Below, one piece after another: positions 7,364 through 14,865 of a DNA stretch of 64,000 nt. The translations under genes were made by a program, and so were the position numbers. The DNA is from an uncultured Bacteroides sp. (GTDB lineage: Bacteria; Bacteroidota; Bacteroidia; Bacteroidales; Bacteroidaceae). Within the stretch, counting starts at the first letter, position 1, and each line of letters opens with the position of its first letter. The notes under the pieces were generated by a model. It saw nothing but the letters and a program-made list of their open reading frames with translations, was not told the DNA's origin and ran no database searches. The DNA lies in assembly GCA_944322345.1 (NCBI GenBank), contig CALUOO010000009.1, positions 86,837 through 150,836 of the forward strand, read 5' to 3'.

Positions 7364-8311
7364 TCAGATGTTTATGTAATTCCTTGCAGGCGTAAATATT
7401 CCCAACTGCCAGTTTTTGAGTAGCCGTTCTTTGAACTCCTGTTCCAGAGTTCCCACCTCTTCTGTGTAGTTCGTCCTCTCTTTGTTCCAACGGTTCGCAA
7501 ATGTCCGTATGGTCTCCCATTGCTTCTTTGTAAGCTTTCCGTCAAGATATAATTGCTTATATCGCTCCTTGTATCGGGTGACTCCGAGCCGGTGTATCTC
7601 CCTTGCTCGGTCGAGTTGCGACATCTTTACCCCTTTGGCGGCTGTCAGTTCGCGGTCAAACTCCAGCCCCGACCAGTCGTTGTAGAAGATTTTGCCTATC
7701 TTGCACAGGTAGCTGTTCTCTATCAGTTGTACCAACGGTACGGACTGGTGGCGGTAGATGGTTTCTATGCGCAATACGTTGCTCCCTACGTGGTGCCCTT
7801 TCTCCGCCTGCTCGTAGGTCTTGTCGTATATCTTCATCACCTTCCGGTAATACTTGCTCTTCTCTGTAGTCTTCTGCTTGTATTCCGGATAGTTGGCATC
7901 GTTCCACAATATGCGGTCAGAAGCTCTCAACACTTGCCGTATATACATCTCTGCCGCTTGTTCCAGCCTCATCGTAATTCCTATCTCATAGTAGGTCACT
8001 ACTGCATTTTCTGGCTTCACGCATAGCCTCATCATCAGTTCTCGTATTGTTCTTACAGCCATTGCAAATGTCATTGGTCTGCTGTTGTCCAGCTTACCAG
8101 TTTTTCCTTTGCTGTATAGCTTACAGATTGAACACTTACATCTTAACCTGTTCCCGCGCACCTCTACGAAGCATCCGTCAAAGTTGGCGTAGGCTGTTGA
8201 CTTGTAATAAAGTTCGTCCCCTTCGGTGCATTGCTCTAGATAGTTCCGCAATACGATTGTTCCGATGTCGTCCATGTTGATAGTGGCCTTGATGATCATC
8301 TTGTCGAACAT
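7364..8311 (-). CDS. Phage protein, possible replication initiator (weak)
   Basis: A protein of about 315 residues. The open frame reaches 8365 but that would overlap the upstream gene by 70 bp; better starts are MFDKMII at 8311 or MIIKATI at 8299, the latter forming ATGA with the upstream stop. Segments YYEIGITMRL and VLRIETIYR recall the catalytic barrel of filamentous-phage gene II/X replication proteins, but I do not see the full motif set. A CKCSICKLY stretch could bind metal. Treat function as unknown. Confidence 0.6.
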   Translation of the reverse strand: MFDKMIIKATINMDDIGTIVLRNYLEQCTEGDELYYKSTAYANFDGCFVEVRGNRLRCKCSICKLYSKGKTGKLDNSRPMTFAMAVRTIRELMMRLCVKPENAVVTYYEIGITMRLEQAAEMYIRQVLRASDRILWNDANYPEYKQKTTEKSKYYRKVMKIYDKTYEQAEKGHHVGSNVLRIETIYRHQSVPLVQLIENSYLCKIGKIFYNDWSGLEFDRELTAAKGVKMSQLDRAREIHRLGVTRYKERYKQLYLDGKLTKKQWETIRTFANRWNKERTNYTEEVGTLEQEFKERLLKNWQLGIFTPARNYINI

Positions 8312-8493
8312 CTTCGTTTCTGTACAAAGTGCATACACATTCGCGTTCCTATCGATCGTTTCCACCCAACTACATCACATGCTACCATGTAGTTCTCTAC
8401 CGACCCTGCATGCTTGCAATCCCTACAGTCACATTTCTTCTTTTCGTATAGATTTTCCTGCGACTGTTCTTCTTGTTTTATTTTCTTGGCCAT
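8296..8493 (-). CDS. Small Cys-rich phage protein
   Basis: 65 residues with five Cys, in the pattern CDCRDC ... C ... C, plus a basic C-terminus. This could be a small zinc-binding protein. The stop overlaps the next gene by ATGA if that gene starts at 8299. No family recognised. Confidence 0.6.
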   Translation of the reverse strand: MAKKIKQEEQSQENLYEKKKCDCRDCKHAGSVENYMVACDVVGWKRSIGTRMCMHFVQKRRCSTR

Positions 8494-8497
8494 CGTA

Positions 8498-8914
8498 TTA
8501 AAGTTGCTTTTCGGCTTTGATTCGTTTCACCTCCTTTCGGTAGTGGTCTATCATTGCCTTGTATTCAAATTCCGTTATCTTTTTAGTCTCGTGCTTCATG
8601 GCTTCCAGCCACAACACTACCGGCTCTCCGTATTTGGCTATTAGCCCACGTCTGTATCCCTGTATGTTCCCTTCGTCGTAGCGGTTACACTGGCGGCATT
8701 GGGCGTTGCAGTTCTTCTCGCTGTATCGTAGTGACATGTGCTGCCGGTTGATGTAGTGCCCGCAATCTGCTTGCTCATATGGTTTTATCTTCCCACACGA
8801 TATGCAGACGAATGTTCCGTCCCTCCTCGCGTCTCTCAGGCGGATATACTCGCTGAACGTGTTGTCAAGCCGTGCCATTAGGCTGTTCCGTTTCCCTTTT
8901 CGTCGTGGTATCAT
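8498..8914 (-). CDS. ninG: NinG/Rap-like recombination nuclease
   Basis: 138 residues with the NinG pattern: CISCGKIKPYEQADCGHYI, NCNAQCRQCNRY and a basic C-terminus. In lambda, NinG (Rap) is an HNH-type nuclease that resolves Holliday junctions and recombination intermediates. It sits in the early recombination/replication block, overlapping the upstream gene by ATGA. Confident. Confidence 0.88.
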   Translation of the reverse strand: MIPRRKGKRNSLMARLDNTFSEYIRLRDARRDGTFVCISCGKIKPYEQADCGHYINRQHMSLRYSEKNCNAQCRQCNRYDEGNIQGYRRGLIAKYGEPVVLWLEAMKHETKKITEFEYKAMIDHYRKEVKRIKAEKQL

Positions 8915-9240
8915 AGCAATATGCCTAATACTTTAAGGTACTGTTCTTCATCCCTGAACCGGATGGCATTCTTATACCATTCTCCGTTTTTTGCCTGATA
9001 GGGCATGCTGTCCATTTCTTCATTGTTCACTCTCGATATGATTGCTTCACGGTGGTTGTTGTTCCACATGATGGCTAGGTCTCCTATCTTTGGAAGCTCT
9101 TCCTCACATTCAGTTCGTTCACATTTTACGGTTCGTGGCTCTTCCTCTTCCGGTTCTATCACTATCAGAATCTTTCCGCATTCGTCTTTTACAGACAGTG
9201 TGCTACCTTTCGGTATCTTTATCTTATTCAGTAGTTCCAT
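8911..9240 (-). CDS. Phage protein of unknown function
   Basis: Taken from MELLNKIKIPKG (109 residues); the longer start at 9267 would overlap the upstream gene more. An acidic stretch EPEEEEPR lies in the middle and the C-terminal half is a small basic domain. Overlaps ninG by ATGA. No family recognised. Confidence 0.55.
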   Translation of the reverse strand: MELLNKIKIPKGSTLSVKDECGKILIVIEPEEEEPRTVKCERTECEEELPKIGDLAIMWNNNHREAIISRVNNEEMDSMPYQAKNGEWYKNAIRFRDEEQYLKVLGILL

Positions 9241-9478
9241 AGTTCCTTTCGCTTTCAATGCTGTCATAATAGTCTTGTTTGCTCAAGTATTCGTCCACCA
9301 CTTCGCTCATAGATGCTTTTCCTCCCAATTCATCCTTGATGTAGTGATACTGTTCGTCGCTCATAGTTCTCACCACCTCTTCTTCAAAGTCCATTCTTCC
9401 TGCGTAGGCAAAAGCGGCCACAACAAAAGCCGCTGCAATTCCTTTCAGAGTGCGTTTTGTCAATCTGTTAGCATCCAT
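9224..9478 (-). CDS. Small phage membrane protein
   Basis: 84 residues with one hydrophobic helix near the N-terminus (GIAAAFVVAAFAYAG) after a basic segment, then an acidic soluble tail. Likely anchored in the inner membrane with its tail on one side. Function unknown. Confidence 0.55.
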   Translation of the reverse strand: MDANRLTKRTLKGIAAAFVVAAFAYAGRMDFEEEVVRTMSDEQYHYIKDELGGKASMSEVVDEYLSKQDYYDSIESERNYGTTE

Positions 9479-9480
9479 AC

Positions 9481-9933
9481 TTAGCTCTCCTTTTCAGGTT
9501 CATACATGAAAACGTCCAAAATCGTAGTCTCTGCTACAGATATTATTCGATAGTCTGCCAGCGTTCCCTTCATTCCTTCGTCCAACCTCTTCACTGCTTC
9601 TCTCAGGTCTGTAGCCTCTACCAGCATGTTGCTGTATTTCTTTTTTTCTGCTCCCGACTTTTCATCCAGTGTCACAAAGGCTACACGCACTTTATACCAT
9701 TTGTCATCTTTCAACTCGTTGCTTTGGAATATCTCGGCATAGTTGCATTTCTTCACCGCCTTCACATCATACTCACACCCTTCTTTCAGGAACGGCTGCA
9801 CCATCTCCGTCACCCGTGCTTCTGCTTCCGTGAAGCTGAGCGCATCACACAGATAGTTCTCAGTTATCTTTTTCTCTGTCCCGTTCTCCTGTGTCTTCTC
9901 GTAGCTTACACAGCATTCAAACCATTTATTCAT
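9481..9933 (-). CDS. DUF4494 protein
   Basis: 150 residues. It carries the DUF4494 pattern: WFECCVSYEKT at the start, LSFTEAEARVTE, then KWYKVRVAFVTLDE and TTILDVF near the end. The family is common in Bacteroides phages and mobile elements and has no known function; the ending residues are acidic. It is part of the early operon. Confidence 0.75.
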   Translation of the reverse strand: MNKWFECCVSYEKTQENGTEKKITENYLCDALSFTEAEARVTEMVQPFLKEGCEYDVKAVKKCNYAEIFQSNELKDDKWYKVRVAFVTLDEKSGAEKKKYSNMLVEATDLREAVKRLDEGMKGTLADYRIISVAETTILDVFMYEPEKES

Positions 9934-9954
9934 ATCTTCTGTATTTTTTATAGG

Positions 9955-10188
9955 TTAATAACTCTTGAATTTCACCGGTTCCCTGTCCGGACGTAGATGT
10001 GCCATGCAGGCACTCCTGAAATAGCAGAAATTCGCTCCTTCTCCTTTGTCGAATATGCATCCGTGACACATCGTAATGCAGCGGTTGTCCACCTTAGCCC
10101 GTACCACCCGTATCTTAACTCCTTCTCCTTCTACGTTGCTGCCCACTTTCGTCTCTCGCAGCTTGCTCAATAGATCATTTCCTTCCAT
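9955..10188 (-). CDS. Small Cys-rich phage protein
   Basis: Taken from MEGNDLLSKL (77 residues); earlier starts run over the upstream gene. Cys at four or more places (CITMCHGCIF, CYFRSAC) suggest metal binding. Function unknown. The start is 4 bp from the stop of the SSB-tip protein gene. Confidence 0.55.
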   Translation of the reverse strand: MEGNDLLSKLRETKVGSNVEGEGVKIRVVRAKVDNRCITMCHGCIFDKGEGANFCYFRSACMAHLRPDREPVKFKSY

Positions 10189-10192
10189 ATGC

Positions 10193-10585
10193 TCAGAATG
10201 GTAGGTCGTCGTTGTTCTCAACGTCGGCAACAGTTGTACTCAACATGCTTGTTCTGTTCACCTGTTCCATCGGCTTCATGTTTCCCAGAAAAGGCTTTGC
10301 CTTCAGCTCTTCTTCTGTCATGGTCTCACGGAATTGTTTCGACAGCGATTGCTTCACTGCATGGCTGTTCCCGTATTGGTCAAGTCCCGATTCGCTTTGG
10401 TTTTCATACAGGTTCAATCCCAGATAGGCGCCTTTGGCACGTCCCGTCTGTTCGTCCACGCTTATGTAGATGTCATTCTCTTCTACCTGGATCACTACAC
10501 ACACCTTCGCTCCGCTCTTTCCGTTGATGGTTATCACGCCAGTGTGCTCCAGCCTCATCAGATTAATTTTCCCTGTCAGATTCAT
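10193..10585 (-). CDS. Phage protein with SSB-like C-terminal tip
   Basis: 130 residues. The first 60 form a beta-rich domain (TGVITINGKSGAKVCVVIQVEENDIYISVDEQT); the last residues, NNDDLPF, match the acidic-aromatic tip of bacterial SSB (DDDIPF), which docks repair and replication proteins. It may be a single-stranded DNA-binding protein or a mimic of the SSB tail. It lies in the early block and starts with an ATGA overlap. Inferred. Confidence 0.6.
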   Translation of the reverse strand: MNLTGKINLMRLEHTGVITINGKSGAKVCVVIQVEENDIYISVDEQTGRAKGAYLGLNLYENQSESGLDQYGNSHAVKQSLSKQFRETMTEEELKAKPFLGNMKPMEQVNRTSMLSTTVADVENNDDLPF

Positions 10586-10779
10586 TTCTCAGCCCTCCAC
10601 AGTTTTAATATTTCACTCCCTAAGTAGAACTTACGTTCTGTCATTCTCCTGAATCCACATTTTATTTTCTTTGCCTCCGTATATCTCCGAAGGGTGTTTC
10701 TGTGGATTCCTAATGCGCTGCAGGTTTCAGTCACCGAATACCTGCCTGTCATACTTACTTGCGGTTCAATTGGTGTCAT
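10582..10779 (-). CDS. HTH protein, MerR/excisionase-like
   Basis: 65 residues with a winged-helix core: YSVTETCSALGIHRNTLRRYTEAKKIKCGFR, as in MerR-type and excisionase DNA-binding domains. First gene of the early leftward operon, so a likely regulator. ATGA overlap with the next gene. Confidence 0.7.
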   Translation of the reverse strand: MTPIEPQVSMTGRYSVTETCSALGIHRNTLRRYTEAKKIKCGFRRMTERKFYLGSEILKLWRAEK

Positions 10780-10864
10780 TGTATCGATTATTTTATGGTG
10801 AATACTCGTTCCCGTTCCGGTAAACTCACCCGGCGTGAAAGGCTGCTCTTTACGGGATTCTTCT

Positions 10865-10872
10865 TAACTTTG
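10865..10872 (+). promoter_or_regulatory. -7 box (TAACTTTG) for the isolated membrane gene
   Basis: TAACTTTG matches the Bacteroides TAnnTTTG consensus and lies 28 bp before the ATG at 10900. No strong -33 box. It gives the plus-strand membrane gene its own promoter inside the leftward early region. Confidence 0.5.
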
Positions 10873-10899
10873 GGGTGTCAAATCAAAAAATTAAGAAGT

Positions 10900-11334
10900 A
10901 TGTCTATCGAAAAAATCAAACAGGCTGTAGCTCTGAACGAACATCTATTTTCTCGGATGAAGGAGAAACAAGAATCATGGTTTCGCCATCTTTCCATCCT
11001 GCTTTCCACTCTTCTTGGTATAATAGTCTCCCTTGCAGATAAAACAGGTGATAACCCAGCACATCACTTCTGCATGGCATTCGGAGTCTCGTCACTATGC
11101 ATTGCGCTCCTTTTGTCATTGATTCTTCTATTTTACAAATCAACTTGGCTTTCCAATAAGGAATTTGCCACGTACCGGGAGCAACTAAAAAAAGTTGACA
11201 TGCGTAGCGACTCTTCGGAGATAGTATACTATTCAACATCTCTACCTTCCTTTCTCGTTTTCGTCGAAGCGCTCGATTATCTTTCCATAGCCTCAGCCTT
11301 TGTAGCATTTGCTGTATCATTTTGGGTGGAATAA
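10900..11334 (+). CDS. Isolated small membrane protein, possible moron gene
   Basis: 144 residues from MSIEKIKQAV (the open frame starts upstream but the AAGAAGT ribosome-site-like stretch and the promoter box fit this start). A soluble, coiled-coil-like N-terminus (residues 1-35) precedes about three hydrophobic segments: near 40-55, 68-93 and 120-143. It is the only plus-strand gene among leftward phage genes, with its own promoter box and ending 16 bp from a converging gene. That layout is typical of phage morons expressed in the lysogen, e.g. exclusion proteins. Function unknown. Confidence 0.65.
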   Translation: MSIEKIKQAVALNEHLFSRMKEKQESWFRHLSILLSTLLGIIVSLADKTGDNPAHHFCMAFGVSSLCIALLLSLILLFYKSTWLSNKEFATYREQLKKVDMRSDSSEIVYYSTSLPSFLVFVEALDYLSIASAFVAFAVSFWVE

Positions 11335-11350
11335 GATTTCTTTTATTCAC

Positions 11351-12220
11351 TCACTTTACAACGTCCTCCAGCCTCCTAAGCAGCGACTTAGTGTCATCCA
11401 CTATTTCTCTCAACTTCCCCTTATCATCTGCTTCTGTAGTCTCGTCTTTTGCAACACTTGCATGCATTGCCTCTATCATCACTGTATTATTGTCCAACAC
11501 ATTCAATATCGAGCTAACCACTATCCGTTTCCTGTTCTCAAATAGTTTTCCGCAATCCTGCTGCTCAATCCCAAATTTCACTTTTATCACATTGATAATC
11601 GCCTTGTATTGCCTTTCGTATACAGTGCCCTTATACGTATCTTCCACTTTCTTCTCAAACTCCTCTATGCTTCCACGAAAGCATCCACAGGTAATTTCTA
11701 CAGTTCCATTACTGGTCATGTATGCATGTGTGTGCCTATTAACTGAGCCGAAACAGTCAAAACCGCAGTGTTGATTATTGTTTTCTACCTTAGCATCGCC
11801 GTGCACCCAAGCATCGCCGTACACCCAAGCATCGCCGAACACCCTAGCATTGCCGTACACCCAAGCATTGCCGTACACCTGAGCATCGCCGAACACCCTA
11901 GCATCGCCGTACACCCTAGCATCGCCGTACACCCATGCATTGCCGTACACCCTAGCATCGCCGTACACCCATGCATTGCCGTACACCCATGCATTGCCGT
12001 ACACCTGAGCATTGCCGTACACCTGAGCATCGCCGTGCACCCATGCATTGCCGTACACCCAAGCATTTCCATATTGAGATAAGTTCTTTTCATCTTCTAT
12101 GAATCCGCCCTTATCTCCTCTCTTAACATCCCCAAAGCTTTCCAAACTCCTAATACGATAGAGCTTTCTTCCTGATATTTCTTTACAATCAGTTTTTATT
12201 AATTCATATTTCTTTTCCAT
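11351..12220 (-). CDS. Hexapeptide-repeat beta-helix protein
   Basis: 289 residues in three parts: an N-terminal 49-residue domain (YELIKTDCKEI..GRKLYRIRSL), 16 tandem hexapeptides (residues 50-145, consensus (Y/H/F)G(N/D)A(W/R/Q)V), and a 140-residue C-terminal domain with a CGCFRGS-like segment and long helices. Hexapeptide repeats of this type fold as a left-handed beta-helix. Related YGNAWV-repeat proteins occur in phages, role unknown; a scaffold or surface-binding function is possible. The repeat DNA is near-perfect 18-bp units, so copy number could vary. Confidence 0.75.
   Translation of the reverse strand: MEKKYELIKTDCKEISGRKLYRIRSLESFGDVKRGDKGGFIEDEKNLSQYGNAWVYGNAWVHGDAQVYGNAQVYGNAWVYGNAWVYGDARVYGNAWVYGDARVYGDARVFGDAQVYGNAWVYGNARVFGDAWVYGDAWVHGDAKVENNNQHCGFDCFGSVNRHTHAYMTSNGTVEITCGCFRGSIEEFEKKVEDTYKGTVYERQYKAIINVIKVKFGIEQQDCGKLFENRKRIVVSSILNVLDNNTVMIEAMHASVAKDETTEADDKGKLREIVDDTKSLLRRLEDVVK
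11786..12073 (-). repeat. 16 x 18-bp coding tandem repeat
   Basis: Sixteen imperfect 18-bp units inside the beta-helix gene. Units differ mainly at codons for residue 1 (Tyr/His/Phe), 3 (Asn/Asp) and 5 (Trp/Arg/Gln/Lys). Because 18 is a multiple of three and the units lack stops, several other frames are also open here; these are by-products. Confidence 0.9.
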
Positions 12221-12240
12221 ACTCTTCCCTTTCTTTCATT

Positions 12241-12441
12241 CTAGTTCAATCTCGTTACCTCGCATTCGTCAATCATCCCGGCCTCAGATAGCTTAATATC
12301 TATTCCTTCCTTTTTCAGCCTGTTTTTGGCTGTCTTTACAGCACTCAATTTGAAATCTCTACTTTTGATTCTCATTGTCTCACCGATCTTCATTCTACGG
12401 AGAGTTTCTGTTAATGATTTTTTAACAACAAAACTTTGCAT
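12241..12441 (-). CDS. Small basic phage protein
   Basis: 66 residues, strongly basic (KKSLTETLRRMKIGETMRIKSRDFKLSAVKTAKNRLKKEG). It may bind nucleic acid. First gene read from the operator-controlled leftward promoter, so it could be an early regulator. No family recognised. Confidence 0.55.
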   Translation of the reverse strand: MQSFVVKKSLTETLRRMKIGETMRIKSRDFKLSAVKTAKNRLKKEGIDIKLSEAGMIDECEVTRLN

Positions 12442-12463
12442 ATCATTCTGTATCTAAAACACA

Positions 12464-12513
12464 ATCCCCCGCACCTTCCTGCTGATGTGGTGTTGCAGGT
12501 CAGTACGGGGGAT
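12464..12513. other. Nested hairpin in the early leader
   Basis: ATCCCCCG (12464-12471) pairs perfectly with CGGGGGAT (12506-12513); inside it CCTGC (12478-12482) pairs with GCAGG (12495-12499). It lies in the untranslated 240 nt between the leftward promoter and the first gene. GC-rich in an AT-rich leader, so possibly an attenuator, antitermination site or small RNA. The rest of the 12442-12688 gap shows no gene. Confidence 0.5.
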
Positions 12514-12688
12514 ACTCACTAGGTTTACTTTATGTCAATTAGAAATCAGAAACACCACTAACCAATTTCCACTGTCAATACTTTGAGAAATGGAAAAGCT
12601 GTACTATATTTGTTGCGTTGTGTGTATGTTGTATGGCAAATAGTCATACAGCCCTTCCTTTTCGTAAGGCAGTTTTGCTTTACTGGTA

Positions 12689-12719
12689 CAAAGATGAATA
12701 GAATATATTCTAATTCAAA
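12689..12719 (-). promoter_or_regulatory. Leftward phage promoter with operator in the spacer
   Basis: On the minus strand: a TTTG -33 box (12719-12716), a 19-nt spacer and CATCTTTG (12696-12689), one base from the TAnnTTTG consensus. The palindrome TAGAATATATTCTA (12699-12712) sits in the spacer, so a bound repressor would block the promoter. Confidence 0.65.
12699..12712. promoter_or_regulatory. Operator O1 (14-bp palindrome)
   Basis: TAGAATATATTCTA, perfect palindrome. The same core recurs at 12727-12742, with centres 29 bp apart, as for paired phage operators next to a repressor gene. Confidence 0.75.
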
Positions 12720-12726
12720 CTTTTAC

Positions 12727-12742
12727 ATAGAATATATTCTAT
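12727..12742. promoter_or_regulatory. Operator O2 (16-bp palindrome)
   Basis: ATAGAATATATTCTAT, perfect palindrome, 29 bp before the repressor ATG (12772). A weak TAGTTTAG box (12742-12749) overlaps its edge, so binding here may also control the repressor itself. Confidence 0.75.
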
Positions 12743-12771
12743 AGTTTAGCAATTATTAACATTATAGGACT

Positions 12772-13167
12772 ATGGAAATTAAAGAACGTATTCAGGAATA
12801 CCTTAAAAATAAAGGTGTTACAATAGCAGAGGTTGAGCGTATGCTTAAATGGGGGAATGGTTCTTTTAGTAAGCCTAAAAGCGTGTCTGCGGATAGAGCA
12901 AGAGAATTTCTTCTATTATTTGATGACCTATCCGCAGAATGGCTGATGCGCGGTGAAGGAGAAATGTTTAAATCCTCATCGCAAAAGATTGGCAATATTT
13001 CTCATAGTTCTGCAGTAGTAAATAATGGTAATGGTAATAGTATCGCTAATAATGATTTATCCAAAATGATAGAACTTCAGCAAGAGTATATCTCTATGCT
13101 CAAAAAGAAAGATGAACAGATAGACAGATTAACCATCGTTATAGAAAAAATGACAAACAGACTATAA
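12772..13167 (+). CDS. Phage repressor (HTH plus coiled coil)
   Basis: 131 residues: an N-terminal HTH domain (residues 5-35, KGVTIAEVERMLKWGNGSFSK), a linker with Asn/Gly/Ser repeats (NNGNGNS) and a C-terminal coiled coil (MIELQQEYISMLKKKDEQIDRL) that could mediate dimerisation. It faces two palindromic operators and a leftward early promoter, the layout of a CI-like lysogeny repressor. No RecA-cleavable Ser/Lys peptidase domain is seen, so induction would use another route. Confidence 0.8.
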   Translation: MEIKERIQEYLKNKGVTIAEVERMLKWGNGSFSKPKSVSADRAREFLLLFDDLSAEWLMRGEGEMFKSSSQKIGNISHSSAVVNNGNGNSIANNDLSKMIELQQEYISMLKKKDEQIDRLTIVIEKMTNRL

Positions 13168-13178
13168 ACTTATCCATT

Positions 13179-13937
13179 ATGAGTAACAGTGAACAAAATA
13201 ATGATTCTGTCATTCAAAAAAATGGTAGAATTTATATGAAACTTTCTGATGGTAGATATTGGTGTCCCAGTCGGCAGTTTAGAGACGGAAGCCCAACAAG
13301 AAGAACATTAAAAAACACCGAAATTAATTCTCAGACAAGTTCACGCCAATCTAACTTTTTCCCAAAACAGTTAACTTTTAATGCTGTCGATTTTGAAACA
13401 GCTACCACAGATCGTTTTATTTGTCAGGTAGGCATTGTTTCTGTTAAAGATGGGGTAATTGTTGAAAAAGTATCTATGCTTATTCAACCTCCCGGAAATC
13501 GGTACGATACAAATACGATAATGGTTCACCATATTACCCCTAAAGATACTGAAAACTCTATGACTTTTAAAGAGGCTTGGTGTGACTTGAAAAAATATTT
13601 TCAGAATACACTTGTTGTTGCTCATAATTCCGCTTTTGATGAAGATGTATTACGTAAAAATCTGAAATATTATGGTATTCTCGATTCTGAAATTTCCCCT
13701 TTCCTGTGTACATGTCAACTGTATAAACATCTTGCATATTCCAAAGGTATAGACATCAAAGCTGGTCTCAAGGATTTATGTTTGGCATTCAATCTTTCAT
13801 ACGACAATCATCACGATGCCTTATTTGATTCCGATTGTTGTGCTAATTTTTATCTTAACTATGTAAATGGGATTGAACCGGATTATAGCCTCATCGAAAA
13901 AAATGAAACTATACATCCACAGCAAGAAGAAAGGTGA
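13179..13937 (+). CDS. DEDDh 3'-5' exonuclease, phage cargo
   Basis: 252 residues. After a 65-residue N-terminal region (GRIYMKLSDGRYWCPSRQF) comes a DnaQ-type exonuclease domain (about 65-230): Asp71 and Glu73 in VDFETAT, HNSAFDED (Asp154) and HHDALFDSD (His212, Asp217). All five DEDDh positions are present. It begins 11 bp after the repressor stop and leads an operon with a second exonuclease. Probably degrades or trims DNA or RNA 3' ends; the role in the prophage is unknown. Confidence 0.85.
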   Translation: MSNSEQNNDSVIQKNGRIYMKLSDGRYWCPSRQFRDGSPTRRTLKNTEINSQTSSRQSNFFPKQLTFNAVDFETATTDRFICQVGIVSVKDGVIVEKVSMLIQPPGNRYDTNTIMVHHITPKDTENSMTFKEAWCDLKKYFQNTLVVAHNSAFDEDVLRKNLKYYGILDSEISPFLCTCQLYKHLAYSKGIDIKAGLKDLCLAFNLSYDNHHDALFDSDCCANFYLNYVNGIEPDYSLIEKNETIHPQQEER

Positions 13938-13979
13938 ACAGATAGATAAGTTATTGTAGATAATTTCAGAAAAGTAGAT

Positions 13980-14864
13980 ATGAAGAATGCCAACTTTGTT
14001 GCTATAGATTTTGAAACTGCCACTAAAAGTAGATTTGCATGCCAACTTGGTATCATAATAGTAAATTCCGGTCTAATAAAGGACAGGTTATCTTTTCTTA
14101 TACAGCCTCCGCTTAATAAATATGACGATGATTTAATAGATATTCATCACATCACCCCCGATATAACTGCTAATGCTCCTACTTTTGATATAGTATGGAA
14201 AGAGATAAAACAATATTTTGACTGTAATTTTATTGTTGGCCACAATGTAGGGTTCGATATAAATGTCCTTTACAAGAACTTGGATTTTTATAACATTGAA
14301 CGTCCTGTTCTTATGGGTACTTCTTGTACTTACGAATTAACCTCCCTTCCTTTGGATGAAGCTTGCGAAATATACAATATACCACTCCCTAATCACCACG
14401 ATGGAACATGTGACGCTGAAGCTTGTGCTTTGTTGTTTCTTAAATATCTGAATCGTGAACTCAATATCCCTTATCAAAATCAAAAGTATTCTCCGAGTAA
14501 GCATATTAACTCTACACAACATAAAATTCTATTAGAAGGTTATTCTCAAAACGATCCGCTCGGCCAACTTACCGATGACTCCATCAACTCATTGGGAGCT
14601 ATACCGGATTTTCAAGGCAAAAGGTTCTTGATAACCGGAGCTACCATATTCAATAGAGATAAAGCATATTCAATTATCAAAGCACTCGGTGGAAAGAAAT
14701 CTTCTACAATAAATAAGTCTTTAAACTATGTAATAGTAGGTGTCGAAGCAGGACCTAAAAAAATGGAAATTATAAATCATTTGAATCAGAATGGCTGCTC
14801 TATAGAAATTATATCAGATTCTTCGTTTATAGATATATTGAGAAAGCATAAAATATTAAAATAA
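13980..14864 (+). CDS. DEDDh exonuclease with C-terminal BRCT domain
   Basis: 294 residues. The exonuclease domain (1-160) has Asp10/Glu12 (IDFETA), GHNVGFDIN (Asp93) and NHHDGTCDAE (His140, Asp145), and is about as long as, and similar to, the domain of the gene upstream, suggesting duplication. A BRCT domain follows (about 208-294): FQGKRFLITGATI, ALGGKKSS, LNYVIVG and closing EIISDSSFIDIL. DnaQ-BRCT joins occur in bacterial repair proteins; BRCT may recruit it to DNA ends or partners. The stop abuts the next gene (1 nt). Confidence 0.85.
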   Translation: MKNANFVAIDFETATKSRFACQLGIIIVNSGLIKDRLSFLIQPPLNKYDDDLIDIHHITPDITANAPTFDIVWKEIKQYFDCNFIVGHNVGFDINVLYKNLDFYNIERPVLMGTSCTYELTSLPLDEACEIYNIPLPNHHDGTCDAEACALLFLKYLNRELNIPYQNQKYSPSKHINSTQHKILLEGYSQNDPLGQLTDDSINSLGAIPDFQGKRFLITGATIFNRDKAYSIIKALGGKKSSTINKSLNYVIVGVEAGPKKMEIINHLNQNGCSIEIISDSSFIDILRKHKILK

Positions 14865-14865
14865 C

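Noticed and set aside
11768-12093. Two other long open frames over the 18-bp repeats
   Set aside because: A stop-free 18-bp unit leaves several frames open; only the minus-strand frame extends into conserved flanking domains.
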